NCBI GenBank assembly: GCA_009694195.1
Contig: SHVQ01000023.1
Span: 1-44,339, forward strand
Reading direction: 5' to 3'
Source: Rhodospirillales bacterium
GTDB lineage: Bacteria > Pseudomonadota > Alphaproteobacteria > Rhodospirillales > SHVQ01
DNA length: 44,339 nt
This document shows positions 1 to 9,202 of this stretch, in pieces (the first letter of the stretch is position 1; each line of letters opens with the position of its first letter). The translations under genes were made by a program, and so were the position numbers. The notes beneath the pieces were generated by a model that was not told the origin of the DNA, ran no database searches, and was given only the letters and a program-made list of their open reading frames with translations.

Positions 1-156
1 ACTCAGCGGAGGGACAAGTCATATAGGGCAGGCAGAGGTTATGTATTGATTGATGCTGCAACCGGAGCTGAGGTGTATTCCATTATCGCTAGCCATGCCG
101 GTGGACCAGCGCTACGGATTTACACGTTAAGGGAAATAGAGCTCTCTCTGGATTGA
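1..156 (+). CDS. C-terminal fragment of an unidentified protein, cut by the window edge
   Basis: Frame 1 is open from the first base to a TGA at 154-156 and encodes the last 51 residues of a protein whose start lies outside the window. The tail is mixed polar and hydrophobic (for example GYVLIDAATGAEVYSII) and reads like a folded domain rather than a random frame, but I recognise no family. It lies in an AT-richer stretch (29 of the first 60 bases are G or C), unlike the GC-rich genes after position 975. It converges with the phosphatase gene 28 bases downstream. It could be the end of a mobile-element or island gene. Confidence 0.45.
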   Translation, partial: TQRRDKSYRAGRGYVLIDAATGAEVYSIIASHAGGPALRIYTLREIELSLD

Positions 157-184
157 TCACTCTGAAGCTCCGAGGTTGGTGTGG

Positions 185-685
185 CTAGGACCGAGGAGTA
201 AACGCTTCATTAACTACCCGAATCAATGCGCCGTCTCTTCGGAGCACTTCGTCCGCGAGTTTGACAACTAGTCTGTTCGGATCTGCCCAGCTGGCGATTT
301 TCAGCAAATCTCGGACAGCCGTTTCTTCATTGCCTCGCCCGTATCGATCGGCCAACACTGCAAGTGCCACAGCTGGTGATCTGCTTGTGCCTTGATGGCA
401 ATGGATCAGGAGCGGGCCACCCTTTGCTCGCTCCGCAAATGCGAATGCTTTTTTTAAGTGCCCAACCGTGGGTGGGATAAAACCATCGATCGGGCGGACA
501 ACGTCATCGAAGCGAAGAACGAGTTGCTGAGGGCCACCAGACTCGGCCCGGAAGGGCCGCTCGATCGAGCTGTCTTCGATCGTGATAATCCCCGCAAAGC
601 GCCCGATATCTGCTTCTTGAACGGCCTCAAGGGTGCAAACGTCCAGCGCTTTCCAGCCTTCGTACACGGACACCAGTTCGAGCAT
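185..685 (-). CDS. Cysteine-dependent (tyrosine / dual-specificity type) protein phosphatase
   Basis: The 166-residue protein has the phosphatase signature HCHQGTSRSP near residues 95-104. This is the HCX5R loop in which the cysteine attacks the phosphate and the arginine binds it. A hydrophobic beta strand (GPLLI) precedes the loop and a helix (AVALAVLADRYG) follows, as expected for the PTP/DSP fold. A DD pair upstream (FDDV, about residues 59-62) could hold the general-acid aspartate. It resembles small bacterial soluble phosphatases of unknown target. The gene stands alone, converges with the fragment at the left edge and sits between that edge and tRNA-Arg. Base composition is lower in GC than the rest of the window, which fits acquisition by transfer. 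The family call is firm; the substrate is unknown. Confidence 0.8.
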   Translation of the reverse strand: MLELVSVYEGWKALDVCTLEAVQEADIGRFAGIITIEDSSIERPFRAESGGPQQLVLRFDDVVRPIDGFIPPTVGHLKKAFAFAERAKGGPLLIHCHQGTSRSPAVALAVLADRYGRGNEETAVRDLLKIASWADPNRLVVKLADEVLRRDGALIRVVNEAFTPRS

Positions 686-859
686 TAGCCTGGCCTATTG
701 CCGAACTTTCTGCCAACCGTCAATGGCGAACATCAACCCGGCTGAGAAATGGGGAGCGCAGTCAAATAAATACGGCTTCAGGGCTGGAGGCAGCGACCAT
801 GGCCTGCAAAGCTGTTGTTACCCGTCCTGTTACCCGCGCGCGCGTAAAAACTCTGAAAG

Positions 860-936
860 TGGCGCGCCCGGCGGGATTCGAACCCACGACCCCAGGATTA
901 GGAATCCTGTGCTCTATCCAGCTGAGCTACGGGCGC
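860..936 (-). tRNA. tRNA-Arg (anticodon CCT)
   Basis: The reverse strand folds into a full cloverleaf of 77 nt including an encoded 3' CCA. The acceptor arms GCGCCCG and CGGGCGC pair perfectly. The D arm contains AGCTCAGCTGGATAGAGC. The anticodon stem CAGGA/TCCTG encloses the loop TTCCTAA with anticodon CCT, which reads AGG. The T arm has GGTTCGAATCC. The 3' end lies at 860 and faces the AT-richer left edge, the usual side for integration of islands and phages. No second copy of the tRNA 3' end is visible in the window. Confidence 0.97.
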
Positions 937-974
937 CCCGTGGGATGGCCGGCTGGGCCGATGTCCGGTCGAGG

Positions 975-1514
975 CTACTTAAATAATCCGGTTATGTGGG
1001 ACAAGGGAACCGAATAGTTAAGCATGATCGATTCCGTTCCCGGATTCTTGTCCCCGATGCTGGCATTGGACGAGTGGGAGATGGAAAGGCCGAGCCGGGA
1101 GCGGTCGTCGAAACGATAGGCGACCTCGAGCTGGGAGCGAAATTCGAGGGCATGGCCGAGATCGAGGTCCTTGTTGCCGCCCCGATACCACTGGGGCGCG
1201 AAGCTCGGCGTCATCACGATGCGGTTCCCGAAATAGAGGTCGATGAGCACGCCGGCGCCGAGAAACGTGTGTCCGGTCGACGACCCGGCGGCGGCGACGA
1301 ACGGCTTGAAGATCCAAAGCTTGTAATCGGAGCGGTACTCGAGCCGGAACTCGCCGCCCGGGTCCTTCTGGCGGTTGAAATCGAAATAGCCGGCGCCGAT
1401 GGAGAGGAAATCGGGATCGTCCTTGAGCATGTCGGCGGCGCGTGCTTCAGCCGCAAGGAGAACGCCGACGCCGGCGGCAACCGCCAGTACGGCTCGGCCT
1501 ATGCGCACCTTCAT
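975..1514 (-). CDS. pagL: PagL-type lipid A 3-O-deacylase (acyloxyacyl hydrolase)
   Basis: Outer-membrane beta-barrel esterase predicted to remove the 3-O acyl chain from lipid A. The 179-residue product has a signal peptide (residues 1-27, AEARA before the mature AADML). It has alternating aromatic strands and ends in F-K after a likely last strand. The catalytic triad is visible as H147-x-S149 in HSSNAS followed by E161. The spacing (2 and 12 residues) matches H126/S128/E140 of characterised PagL. I chose the ATG at 1512-1514 because GGGGGA lies just upstream and the signal peptide starts there. The longer open frame to 1751 has arginine- and proline-rich, non-protein-like sequence. The nearest upstream gene on the same strand is the iminopeptidase, 100 bases away. 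Confidence 0.85.
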   Translation of the reverse strand: MKVRIGRAVLAVAAGVGVLLAAEARAADMLKDDPDFLSIGAGYFDFNRQKDPGGEFRLEYRSDYKLWIFKPFVAAAGSSTGHTFLGAGVLIDLYFGNRIVMTPSFAPQWYRGGNKDLDLGHALEFRSQLEVAYRFDDRSRLGLSISHSSNASIGDKNPGTESIMLNYSVPLSHITGLFK

Positions 1515-1614
1515 CGAGTCCCCCGCGCCCGTTTTCGAACTGCCGCATCTTACGGGATCAATGCGAAGATTCAAGGCGTTCGACGGCCGTTCGGGGCCTC
1601 GTGCGGCGCGGGCG

Positions 1615-2580
1615 TTAAGGCGCGCGGCCCAGGCGTTTGAACTCCTCGGTCGCGCGGACGAGCGCCTTGCGGATCCCAGGCTCCATGGCCGAATGCCCGG
1701 CGTCGGGAACGACCACCAGGCGCGCCTCCGGCCAGGCCCGGGAGAGCTCATCCGCGGTCGTCATCGGGCAAACCATATCGTATCGCCCCTGAACGATCGT
1801 TGCCGGGATTTCGCGGACCGTGCCCACGTTCCTAAGAATGTGCCCCTCGTCCAAAAACAAGCTATGAACGAAATAATGCGCTTCGATGCGCGCGAGCGCG
1901 AGGGGAGCGCTTGCGTCCGACGCCGCGGGCCGCGGCAGAAGATTGGAGCAGGCGCTTTCGTAGCCGCTCCAAACGGCGGCCGCCGGGTTGTGAACGCCGG
2001 GATCGGGGTCGGTCAGCCGGCGATGATAGGAAGCGAGCAGATCGTTTCGCTCGGCCGCCGGCAGAAACGCGGTGAACGTCCGCCACGCCTCCGGGAACAC
2101 CGCTCGGATCCCGTGCAGGAACCAGTCGATCTCCGACGCGCGCCCAAGGAATATCCCGCGCAACACGAGCCCGAGACAGCGCTCCGGATGCTGAATGGCG
2201 TAGGAGAGGGCAAGCAACGATCCCCACGATCCACCGAACACGAGCCAGCGCTCAATTCCGAGATGACGGCGGAGCGTTTCGATGTCCTGCACGAGATGCT
2301 GCGTCGTGTTGTCGCGGATATCGGCGTACGGGCGTGAACGGCCTGAGCCGCGCTGGTCATAGATGATGATCCGGTAATGCTGGGGGTCGAAGAATTGACG
2401 GTGCGCGGGCAGCGCGCCGGCACCCGGCCCGCCGTGCAGGAAGAGCACGGGTGCTCCCACGGGGTTGCCGGATTGCTCGACGGCCATCTCATGACGGGCG
2501 TCGAGCCGCAGCATCTCCTTCGCGTAGGGCTCGATCGGCGGAAACAGATCCTTGTCGGAGAAGGCGGGCCCGGTGCGCAT
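1615..2580 (-). CDS. pip: Prolyl aminopeptidase (proline iminopeptidase, S33 alpha/beta hydrolase)
   Basis: Cytoplasmic peptidase that releases N-terminal proline from peptides. The 321-residue length is typical of bacterial Pip. The oxyanion loop HGGPG is at residues 49-53, followed by the family motif DQRGSGRS. The nucleophile elbow GGSWGS places the catalytic serine at S118. The acid is D268 (GRYD) and the base H296 (DAGHS). A cap-domain region with many aromatic and acidic residues lies between them. The gene starts 3 bases after the stop of the Nudix gene and is probably co-transcribed with it. The start MRTGPAF keeps the usual short N-terminal lead before the conserved YA-M-L-LD segment. 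Confidence 0.93.
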   Translation of the reverse strand: MRTGPAFSDKDLFPPIEPYAKEMLRLDARHEMAVEQSGNPVGAPVLFLHGGPGAGALPAHRQFFDPQHYRIIIYDQRGSGRSRPYADIRDNTTQHLVQDIETLRRHLGIERWLVFGGSWGSLLALSYAIQHPERCLGLVLRGIFLGRASEIDWFLHGIRAVFPEAWRTFTAFLPAAERNDLLASYHRRLTDPDPGVHNPAAAVWSGYESACSNLLPRPAASDASAPLALARIEAHYFVHSLFLDEGHILRNVGTVREIPATIVQGRYDMVCPMTTADELSRAWPEARLVVVPDAGHSAMEPGIRKALVRATEEFKRLGRAP

Positions 2581-2583
2581 CGG

Positions 2584-3429
2584 CTATCCGTGAAGGCCCT
2601 TAAGCAGAGGAATGTAATCGGGATGCTCCGGCTCGAGGTATCCCCAGCGGATGAGGAAATCGATCACGATGAGTCCGCAATTGAATTTGAAGTCGTCGGT
2701 ATCGCGAACGATCTCGATCGCGCGCTCGATCGGCCAGAGGTGGAACGAGTCGATCTCGCCGTCGGTGTTGCGGGGCTCGAAGTCAGGGGGAACCTCGAGG
2801 TCGTAAAGGAAGAGAACGTCATTGCGAAGCCCTTCGCTCCGCTCCGTGCAATAAGAGATGCCGCCGACCGGCACCGCACGCCGGGCAAGGGCTTCCGGGA
2901 TGTCGGCTTCCTCTTTGCACTCTTTCACGAGGTTCTCTGTGAGCGAGAGACCGGCCGGCTGGCCTCCCGCGACCAATTGATCGAGCTTGCCCGGCGCGGT
3001 CGGTTTCTTCAGGCTCCGTTTTCCGATCCACATCTTGAGCCGGTTCCCCGCGCGCACGTAGCCGTTCATGTGAACCCCATAGGCGCGGACGCCGAAGAGC
3101 GGGATCGCCGCCCTCTCCATGGTGAAGAGTGCGGGAGAGCTGAAGGAGATGGCGACCGGATAATGCTCTCCGCGCCAGCCGGAGATGAGCCCGCGTTCGC
3201 GGAGCCGTCCGAGCGCGCCGTCGACGGCCCGCGTTCGTGCCGCCGGGTCCCGCAATGTCGGGACGAGGTCGACGGCTTGCTCGCTGACCTGGAAGACGCC
3301 GGAAAACTCCCGCAGCCGGGCGGCGAAGTCGTGCTTTACCAAGCCGACCTCCACTCCCTCCACGCGAAAGGGGCGGTATTGAGCGCCGACGGGAGGGGCG
3401 ACGCCGGCGAGGCGGTCGGCGAAGCTCAT
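2584..3429 (-). CDS. Nudix hydrolase with DUF4743-type N-terminal domain
   Basis: The 281-residue protein has an N-terminal alpha/beta domain (about 1-110) of the DUF4743 type, followed by a Nudix domain. The Nudix helix is recognisable at residues 155-177 (GGQPAG, then KECKEEADI). The core KE-x2-EE is intact, but lysine replaces the usual arginine. The segment MWIGKRSLKK-TAPGKLD before it and the C-terminal WPIERAIEIV are typical of the eukaryotic and alphaproteobacterial thiamine-diphosphate-phosphatase-like group (yeast YJR142W and plant relatives). Damaged thiamine diphosphates or similar pyrophosphates are likely substrates by family. It starts the short Nudix-pip operon and its promoter should lie in 3430-3617, shared with the divergent gene at 3618. 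Confidence 0.85.
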   Translation of the reverse strand: MSFADRLAGVAPPVGAQYRPFRVEGVEVGLVKHDFAARLREFSGVFQVSEQAVDLVPTLRDPAARTRAVDGALGRLRERGLISGWRGEHYPVAISFSSPALFTMERAAIPLFGVRAYGVHMNGYVRAGNRLKMWIGKRSLKKPTAPGKLDQLVAGGQPAGLSLTENLVKECKEEADIPEALARRAVPVGGISYCTERSEGLRNDVLFLYDLEVPPDFEPRNTDGEIDSFHLWPIERAIEIVRDTDDFKFNCGLIVIDFLIRWGYLEPEHPDYIPLLKGLHG

Positions 3430-3617
3430 AGGCGGTCCCGGGGACCGCGGTCCGAGTGAAAGCGCGTTGTCATGGGCTGACGATCATAAGGACCGACGAT
3501 GTCTGGTCAAGCTAGGCTGGGCCCGCGCGAAAGACAGGAGCGCGGCCGGCCCCTTCTTGTCACGATGGAGCGCTTATGCGAGTTTAGGACGCATCGACTG
3601 GAGCGCGTGGCGCATCG

Positions 3618-4073
3618 ATGAAAATAGGTGTGACCAAGAGACCGGCCGGCGGCTTTGCGGTGACGCTCGGCGATCACACGGTGGCCCTTGATGAGACCGG
3701 GGTGAAAGATCTTCTGCTCAAGGTCACCCAAGTTCTGCTGCCGGAATCGCCGTCCATCGTCGGGTCTACGAACCTCACGCTCGAATTCTTGAACCGGCTG
3801 AAGGCCGCGAACGACATCGGCGTGCAGACGTTCCTTCGGCTTGCCGACCACAAGGACTTGGTCGCCTTGCTCAAGGTGGCGGCGTCGGATGCAGCGGCGC
3901 TGGATAAGCTTCACCGCAACATGACGCCCAAAGCACGCAAGGTCTTCGCCGAAGATCTCGACTACGCCTACAAGAGCGGCGCCGACGTGGACGCGCTCGA
4001 TGCTGCGGTGGGGCGCCTGTGGACGGCCGTGCGCGAGATGGAACGCACGGGCCGCATCAGCTTCGGCGGCTAA
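3618..4073 (+). CDS. Orphan protein resembling the FliG C-terminal domain
   Basis: A 151-residue protein without a signal peptide or membrane segment. Residues about 80-145 (ADHKDLVALLKVA, LHRNMTPKARKVFAEDLDY, then a helix ending in MERTGRISFGG) follow the pattern of the FliG C-terminal motor domain: a DLALALKGA-like helix, NMSKRAAEMLREDLE, and a last helix ending in EEGEI. The N-terminal 75 residues are not FliG-like. No flagellar gene is nearby and the other FliG domains are absent. It is therefore not a flagellar switch protein by context, and it may be a free-standing scaffold using the same helical fold. Similarity was judged by eye, so function is open. It is convergent with gcrA (19 bases between stops). 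Confidence 0.6.
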   Translation: MKIGVTKRPAGGFAVTLGDHTVALDETGVKDLLLKVTQVLLPESPSIVGSTNLTLEFLNRLKAANDIGVQTFLRLADHKDLVALLKVAASDAAALDKLHRNMTPKARKVFAEDLDYAYKSGADVDALDAAVGRLWTAVREMERTGRISFGG

Positions 4074-4092
4074 GTCGCGACGGCCAAGGTCC

Positions 4093-4464
4093 TTAGGCCG
4101 CTTCGACTTTCTTTCCGTCCTTGGTGATCTTCACGTAGGCGCGGCTGCAGTGCGAGGTGCAGTACGGACGATCGGGCGCGGCAGGCTGGCCGCAAAACCC
4201 GAAGCCCGAGGTGCCGGGCTCGCCGAAGGGCCAGCTGCACATGCCCGGCCGAAGCGCTTCCAGCTTGATAACCTCGGCGATTACCTCTTTCTCGACTTTG
4301 TGGCGCACGGGCGCATTGCGTTTCGGAAGACCGAGACGGTGCACCTTGCCAACGACTGCGTTTTTCGTGATGCCGAGCCGATTGCCGATCATGCTCGTCG
4401 AAAGCCCCTCATTCCAAAGGGCGATGAGGGCGCTGATGCGTATCGGAGTCCATTCGTTCGTCAT
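4093..4464 (-). CDS. gcrA: GcrA family cell-cycle transcription regulator
   Basis: GcrA is the sigma70-associated alphaproteobacterial regulator that works with CcrM methylation of GANTC sites to time cell-cycle genes. The 123-residue product has the conserved N-terminal helix-turn-helix (W-T at residues 5-6, then LWNEGLSTSMIGNRLG, KNAVVGKVHRLGL). The conserved C-terminal region contains CSWPFGEP, FCGQP and YCTSHCSRAY with several cysteines and histidines. It is shorter than the Caulobacter protein because the linker is short. A perfect DnaA box lies about 160 bases upstream. A GANTC site (GAGTC at 4446-4450) overlaps codons near the start. Stand-alone transcription unit. Confidence 0.95.
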   Translation of the reverse strand: MTNEWTPIRISALIALWNEGLSTSMIGNRLGITKNAVVGKVHRLGLPKRNAPVRHKVEKEVIAEVIKLEALRPGMCSWPFGEPGTSGFGFCGQPAAPDRPYCTSHCSRAYVKITKDGKKVEAA

Positions 4465-4622
4465 GTGATTTGTGCGGCCCGGGCTCGCTCGGGGGAAGGG
4501 GCCTGGAGCGTCCTTCTGAGCGGCCGGGTAGCCCCCCTACTGGTGGTATTAGCGCCGATGTTTATACATAGAAGACTTACTATGTTTAGCCGGCTTTTGC
4601 AATACTCACACTAGGTATGGGG

Positions 4623-4631
4623 TTATCCACA
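4623..4631 (+). promoter_or_regulatory. Perfect DnaA box between gcrA and the mutase gene
   Basis: TTATCCACA is an exact match to the high-affinity DnaA consensus. It sits in an AT-rich patch (4555-4640) inside the divergent gcrA/mutase intergenic region. DnaA is known to activate gcrA in Caulobacter, so a role in gcrA control is the likelier reading, but the site could also act on the mutase promoter. Confidence 0.6.
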
Positions 4632-4742
4632 AGCTGTTGATAAATACTTCGCAAAAGGCCGGTGCGGGATAGAAAGCCCCGCTTCGATTGAAAACCGCCC
4701 GCCGCCTGACGTGCTTGACCTATATTCAGGGACAGTGCTGCG

Positions 4743-6939
<2,197 letters not shown>

Positions 6940-6944
<5 letters not shown>

Positions 6945-6951
6945 CGTTACG
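6940..6951. other. Perfect 12-bp palindrome holding two opposing stop codons
   Basis: CGTAACGTTACG is self-complementary. It contains the TAA stop of the mutase gene (6942-6944) and, on the other strand, the TAA stop of the small basic gene (6947-6949). No T-tract follows, so it is not a clear terminator. It may simply be an economical convergent junction. Confidence 0.4.
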
Positions 6952-7102
6952 AGCTGTTTCCGTTCTCCGACCGGACCTTGGGTTTGTGCTTCGGCCGCCG
7001 TCGATAGGCCTTGGCCGAGGGAACGACTTTCGCCTTCAGCCGCCGGACGACCCGAGCGATCGGGTTGCGTGCTTTGAGACGTCTCTTTCTCTTTTTCTTC
7101 AT
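6947..7102 (-). CDS. Very basic 51-residue protein, translationally coupled to a MaoC gene
   Basis: The reading frame MKKKRKRRLKARNPIARVV... encodes 51 residues, about 40 percent lysine or arginine, with no hydrophobic core. Its ATG (7100-7102) overlaps the TGA of the upstream MaoC-like gene as ATGA, a layout repeated at the next junction upstream. Both the overlap and the protein-like C-terminal half (AKAYRRRPKHKPKVRSE) favour a real gene. Short basic proteins with an RNPI/V-A-x-x-KAYRR pattern occur in proteobacteria without known function. Nucleic-acid or ribosome binding is a guess from charge only. The longer open frame to 7642 is out-of-frame shadow of the MaoC genes. Confidence 0.6.
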   Translation of the reverse strand: MKKKRKRRLKARNPIARVVRRLKAKVVPSAKAYRRRPKHKPKVRSENGNSS

Positions 7103-7536
7103 GGCAGCCAACACTTTGCTTCGCCGACGATCACTTTGTCGCCGTTTCCCGTTTCGCACCACACCTCGAATTCGAAGTCGGCGTGCGCTCCTTTGCTCGC
7201 CTTGGCGCGGAGGCGGGCCATCGTCCGCACGGTGTCTCCGGCAATTAAAGGGCGGATGAATTTCACCTTCAACGTTCCGCTTGTCGTCCACCTCGGCCCG
7301 AACAAGCCCATCATCAGGCGCACGAGATCGCCCTCCGCCTGCTGGCCCGACACCACCGGAGTCGAAAATCCGGCCGCGCGGGCAAGCGCCGCGTCCGTGT
7401 GAGGGTTGCGCTCCGGCCAATCCGGGCTGCCGAGCGGGCCGCCGGAAAATGCCAGCACGCGCGCAGCCGAAAAGCGCCGCAGGGGACCTTCGAACACTTC
7501 TCCCGGCTCGGCCGCAGGATCGATCATCAGCGTCAC
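7099..7536 (-). CDS. MaoC-like hotdog-fold hydratase/dehydratase (downstream partner)
   Basis: A 145-residue single hotdog domain. The N-terminal GEVFEGPLRRFSAARVLAF and the segment NPHTDAALARAAGFSTPVVSGQQ (hydratase-like 'D/H near the active site, then GF' pattern) mark the MaoC superfamily, which hydrates enoyl-CoA or dehydrates 3-hydroxyacyl-CoA. A central strand region (TLKVKFIRPLIAGDTV) and a closing strand (KVIVGEAKCWLP) complete the fold. It overlaps the next MaoC-like gene upstream by ATGA, and two half-size hotdog proteins made together often form a heterodimer. Substrate unknown; proximity to methylmalonyl-CoA mutase suggests acyl-CoA metabolism. Confidence 0.8.
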   Translation of the reverse strand: MTLMIDPAAEPGEVFEGPLRRFSAARVLAFSGGPLGSPDWPERNPHTDAALARAAGFSTPVVSGQQAEGDLVRLMMGLFGPRWTTSGTLKVKFIRPLIAGDTVRTMARLRAKASKGAHADFEFEVWCETGNGDKVIVGEAKCWLP

Positions 7537-7955
7537 GCCCGCTTTGGAAAAACAACCCGCAGCTCGCGCGTGAGCACCGGCATGCCCGCGCTGTCGGTGA
7601 TTCTGGCGTCGATCGTTTGGTGAAGGCGTCCCCGCTTTTCATGCACGCCCACCACGCGCCATGTCACGGCAAGCCGGTCGTCGACCGTCGCTGGGGCAAG
7701 AAACCTGACAGCGTCTTCGGCGAGGACGGAGGCCGTCCCCGGCCGCAGCCTGTAGCTGGGCGAGCGCGTGTTGGCGCTGATCGCGAGAAGAAGCGCCGGG
7801 TGCACGTGCGGGGGGCCGTTGCCGGTGGCCCTGATGTAACAGGGATCGTAATCTTGCTGGGCGAACAGGATCTGCTCGTTCCAGTCGAAAGTCACGACGA
7901 CGGCGATGGGCTCCAAAGATTCGCCCGGCTGGAATTCGTCCGCGAATTTGATCAT
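7533..7955 (-). CDS. MaoC-like hotdog-fold protein (upstream partner)
   Basis: From the ATG at 7953-7955 the product is 140 residues (MIKFADEFQPGE...). It opens like many MaoC/FAS1-DH proteins with F-x(n)-PGE. It continues with a hotdog helix segment (FDWNEQILFAQQDYDPCYI) and a run of strands. The catalytic D/H pair of R-specific hydratases is not obvious, so this may be the non-catalytic half of a heterodimer with the gene at 7099-7536, which it overlaps as ATGA. A longer start at 7991 adds 12 residues; its only purine-rich stretch abuts the ATG, so I prefer 7955, which has GGGG at a workable distance. The divergent MDR gene begins at 8084. Confidence 0.75.
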   Translation of the reverse strand: MIKFADEFQPGESLEPIAVVVTFDWNEQILFAQQDYDPCYIRATGNGPPHVHPALLLAISANTRSPSYRLRPGTASVLAEDAVRFLAPATVDDRLAVTWRVVGVHEKRGRLHQTIDARITDSAGMPVLTRELRVVFPKRA

Positions 7956-8083
7956 CGTGCGCCCCGGCAACCGGTTTGGAGAATACGGCATTCCCTGTAC
8001 GCTTTGCCAACGGCCGTGGCCAAGTTCGATCTTGAACCGAACGGCGCGATCGCGCAGAAGGGCGGCGCAAACGGAGGATCGCT

Positions 8084-9076
8084 TTGAAAACCATCGTCAT
8101 TCGCGGTCATGGCGATCTCGACCGGGTCGCCTGCGAGAACTGGCCGGACCCGCAACCCGGTCCGGCGGACGTGCTCGTGCGTGTCCGCGCGTGCGGCCTC
8201 AATCATCTGGACCTTTGGGTCTTGAAGGGCATGCCCGGTCTCCCCGTCTCATTTCCCAGAATTCCGGGCGGGGACATCGCGGGCGAAGTGGCAGCGGTCG
8301 GCCCGAACGCCGGGGGCATCGCGGTCGGCACTCCGGTCCTGATCGACCCGGAGATGAGCGGCGATCCCGTCCACAACGAAGTGCTCGGCGAGCACCTGAA
8401 CGGCGGCCTATGCGAGCAGATTGCCGTTCGCGCGTCCAATCTCATTCCGCTTCCCCGCGGCGTGTCCTTCGAGGACGCCGCCTGTCTGCCGATCGCCTAT
8501 GGGACGGCCTGGAGAATGATGGTCCGTCGCGGCCGCGTGCGCGCGGGCGAGTCGGTCGTCATCCTGGGCGCGAGCGGCGGTGTCGGAGTCGCGTGCCTGC
8601 AGATCGCAAAATTGTTGGGCGCCACCGTCTATGCCGTCTCGAGCTCGGATGAAAAGCTCGCGCGGTTGCGCGCGCTCGGCGCGGACGAAACGATCAACGG
8701 CGCCGCCGCGGATTTTTCCGCCGCGGTCTGGGCGCTGACCCGAAAACGGGGCGCCGACGTCGTGATCAACTTCACCGGCGGCGACACATGGATGCCGTCC
8801 GTCCGGCTTCTCAAGCGGCATGGCCGGCTCCTCAATTGCGGGGCGACGGCCGGCTTCGCGGTGAACACGGACCTCCGATACCTCTGGCGGCGGGAGATTG
8901 CGATCCTCGGCTCTAATTCGTGGGAGCGCGGTGATCTCGACGAGCTTCTGGCGATGGTTGCGGACCGGCGGCTCAGGCCGGTCATTCACAAGATATTTCC
9001 GCTTCATGAAGCGCGCGCCGCGATGGCCGCGCTCCGCGACCGCAAGGCGGTGGGAAAAATCGTCGTGATGCCCTGA
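8084..9076 (+). CDS. Zinc-independent-type MDR oxidoreductase (quinone / enoyl reductase-like)
   Basis: A 330-residue medium-chain dehydrogenase/reductase. The GroES-like N-terminal domain (residues 1-125) contains CGLNHLDLWVLKG and FPRIPGGDIAGEVAAVG. The Rossmann domain has the NAD(P)-binding loop LGASGGVGVACLQIAKLLGA, and C-terminal HGRLLNCGATAG. The catalytic-zinc cysteine of alcohol dehydrogenases is in the usual context (RACGLNH). The four-cysteine structural zinc loop is missing; an acidic loop (DPEMSGDPVHNEVLGEH) takes its place. It therefore fits quinone reductase or acryloyl/crotonyl-CoA reductase-like members. It is divergent from the MaoC pair, and an acyl-CoA or C=C substrate is plausible but unproven. 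Confidence 0.85.
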   Translation: MKTIVIRGHGDLDRVACENWPDPQPGPADVLVRVRACGLNHLDLWVLKGMPGLPVSFPRIPGGDIAGEVAAVGPNAGGIAVGTPVLIDPEMSGDPVHNEVLGEHLNGGLCEQIAVRASNLIPLPRGVSFEDAACLPIAYGTAWRMMVRRGRVRAGESVVILGASGGVGVACLQIAKLLGATVYAVSSSDEKLARLRALGADETINGAAADFSAAVWALTRKRGADVVINFTGGDTWMPSVRLLKRHGRLLNCGATAGFAVNTDLRYLWRREIAILGSNSWERGDLDELLAMVADRRLRPVIHKIFPLHEARAAMAALRDRKAVGKIVVMP

Positions 9077-9202
9077 AGGGAAGTCGGGAGCGGCGCTCCT
9101 GCTTGACCCTATGCCCAAGAGAAACTAGCGTTCGTCGCGTCGGCGCAGGGAGGGGCATGTCGTCTCTTTATAATGCGCCGGCTGCGATGGAGGATCCGAG
9201 CG

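Noticed and set aside
4688..4726. Sigma70 promoter TTGAAA...TATATT for the mutase gene
   Set aside because: The spacing is 27 bases, too long for a standard promoter.
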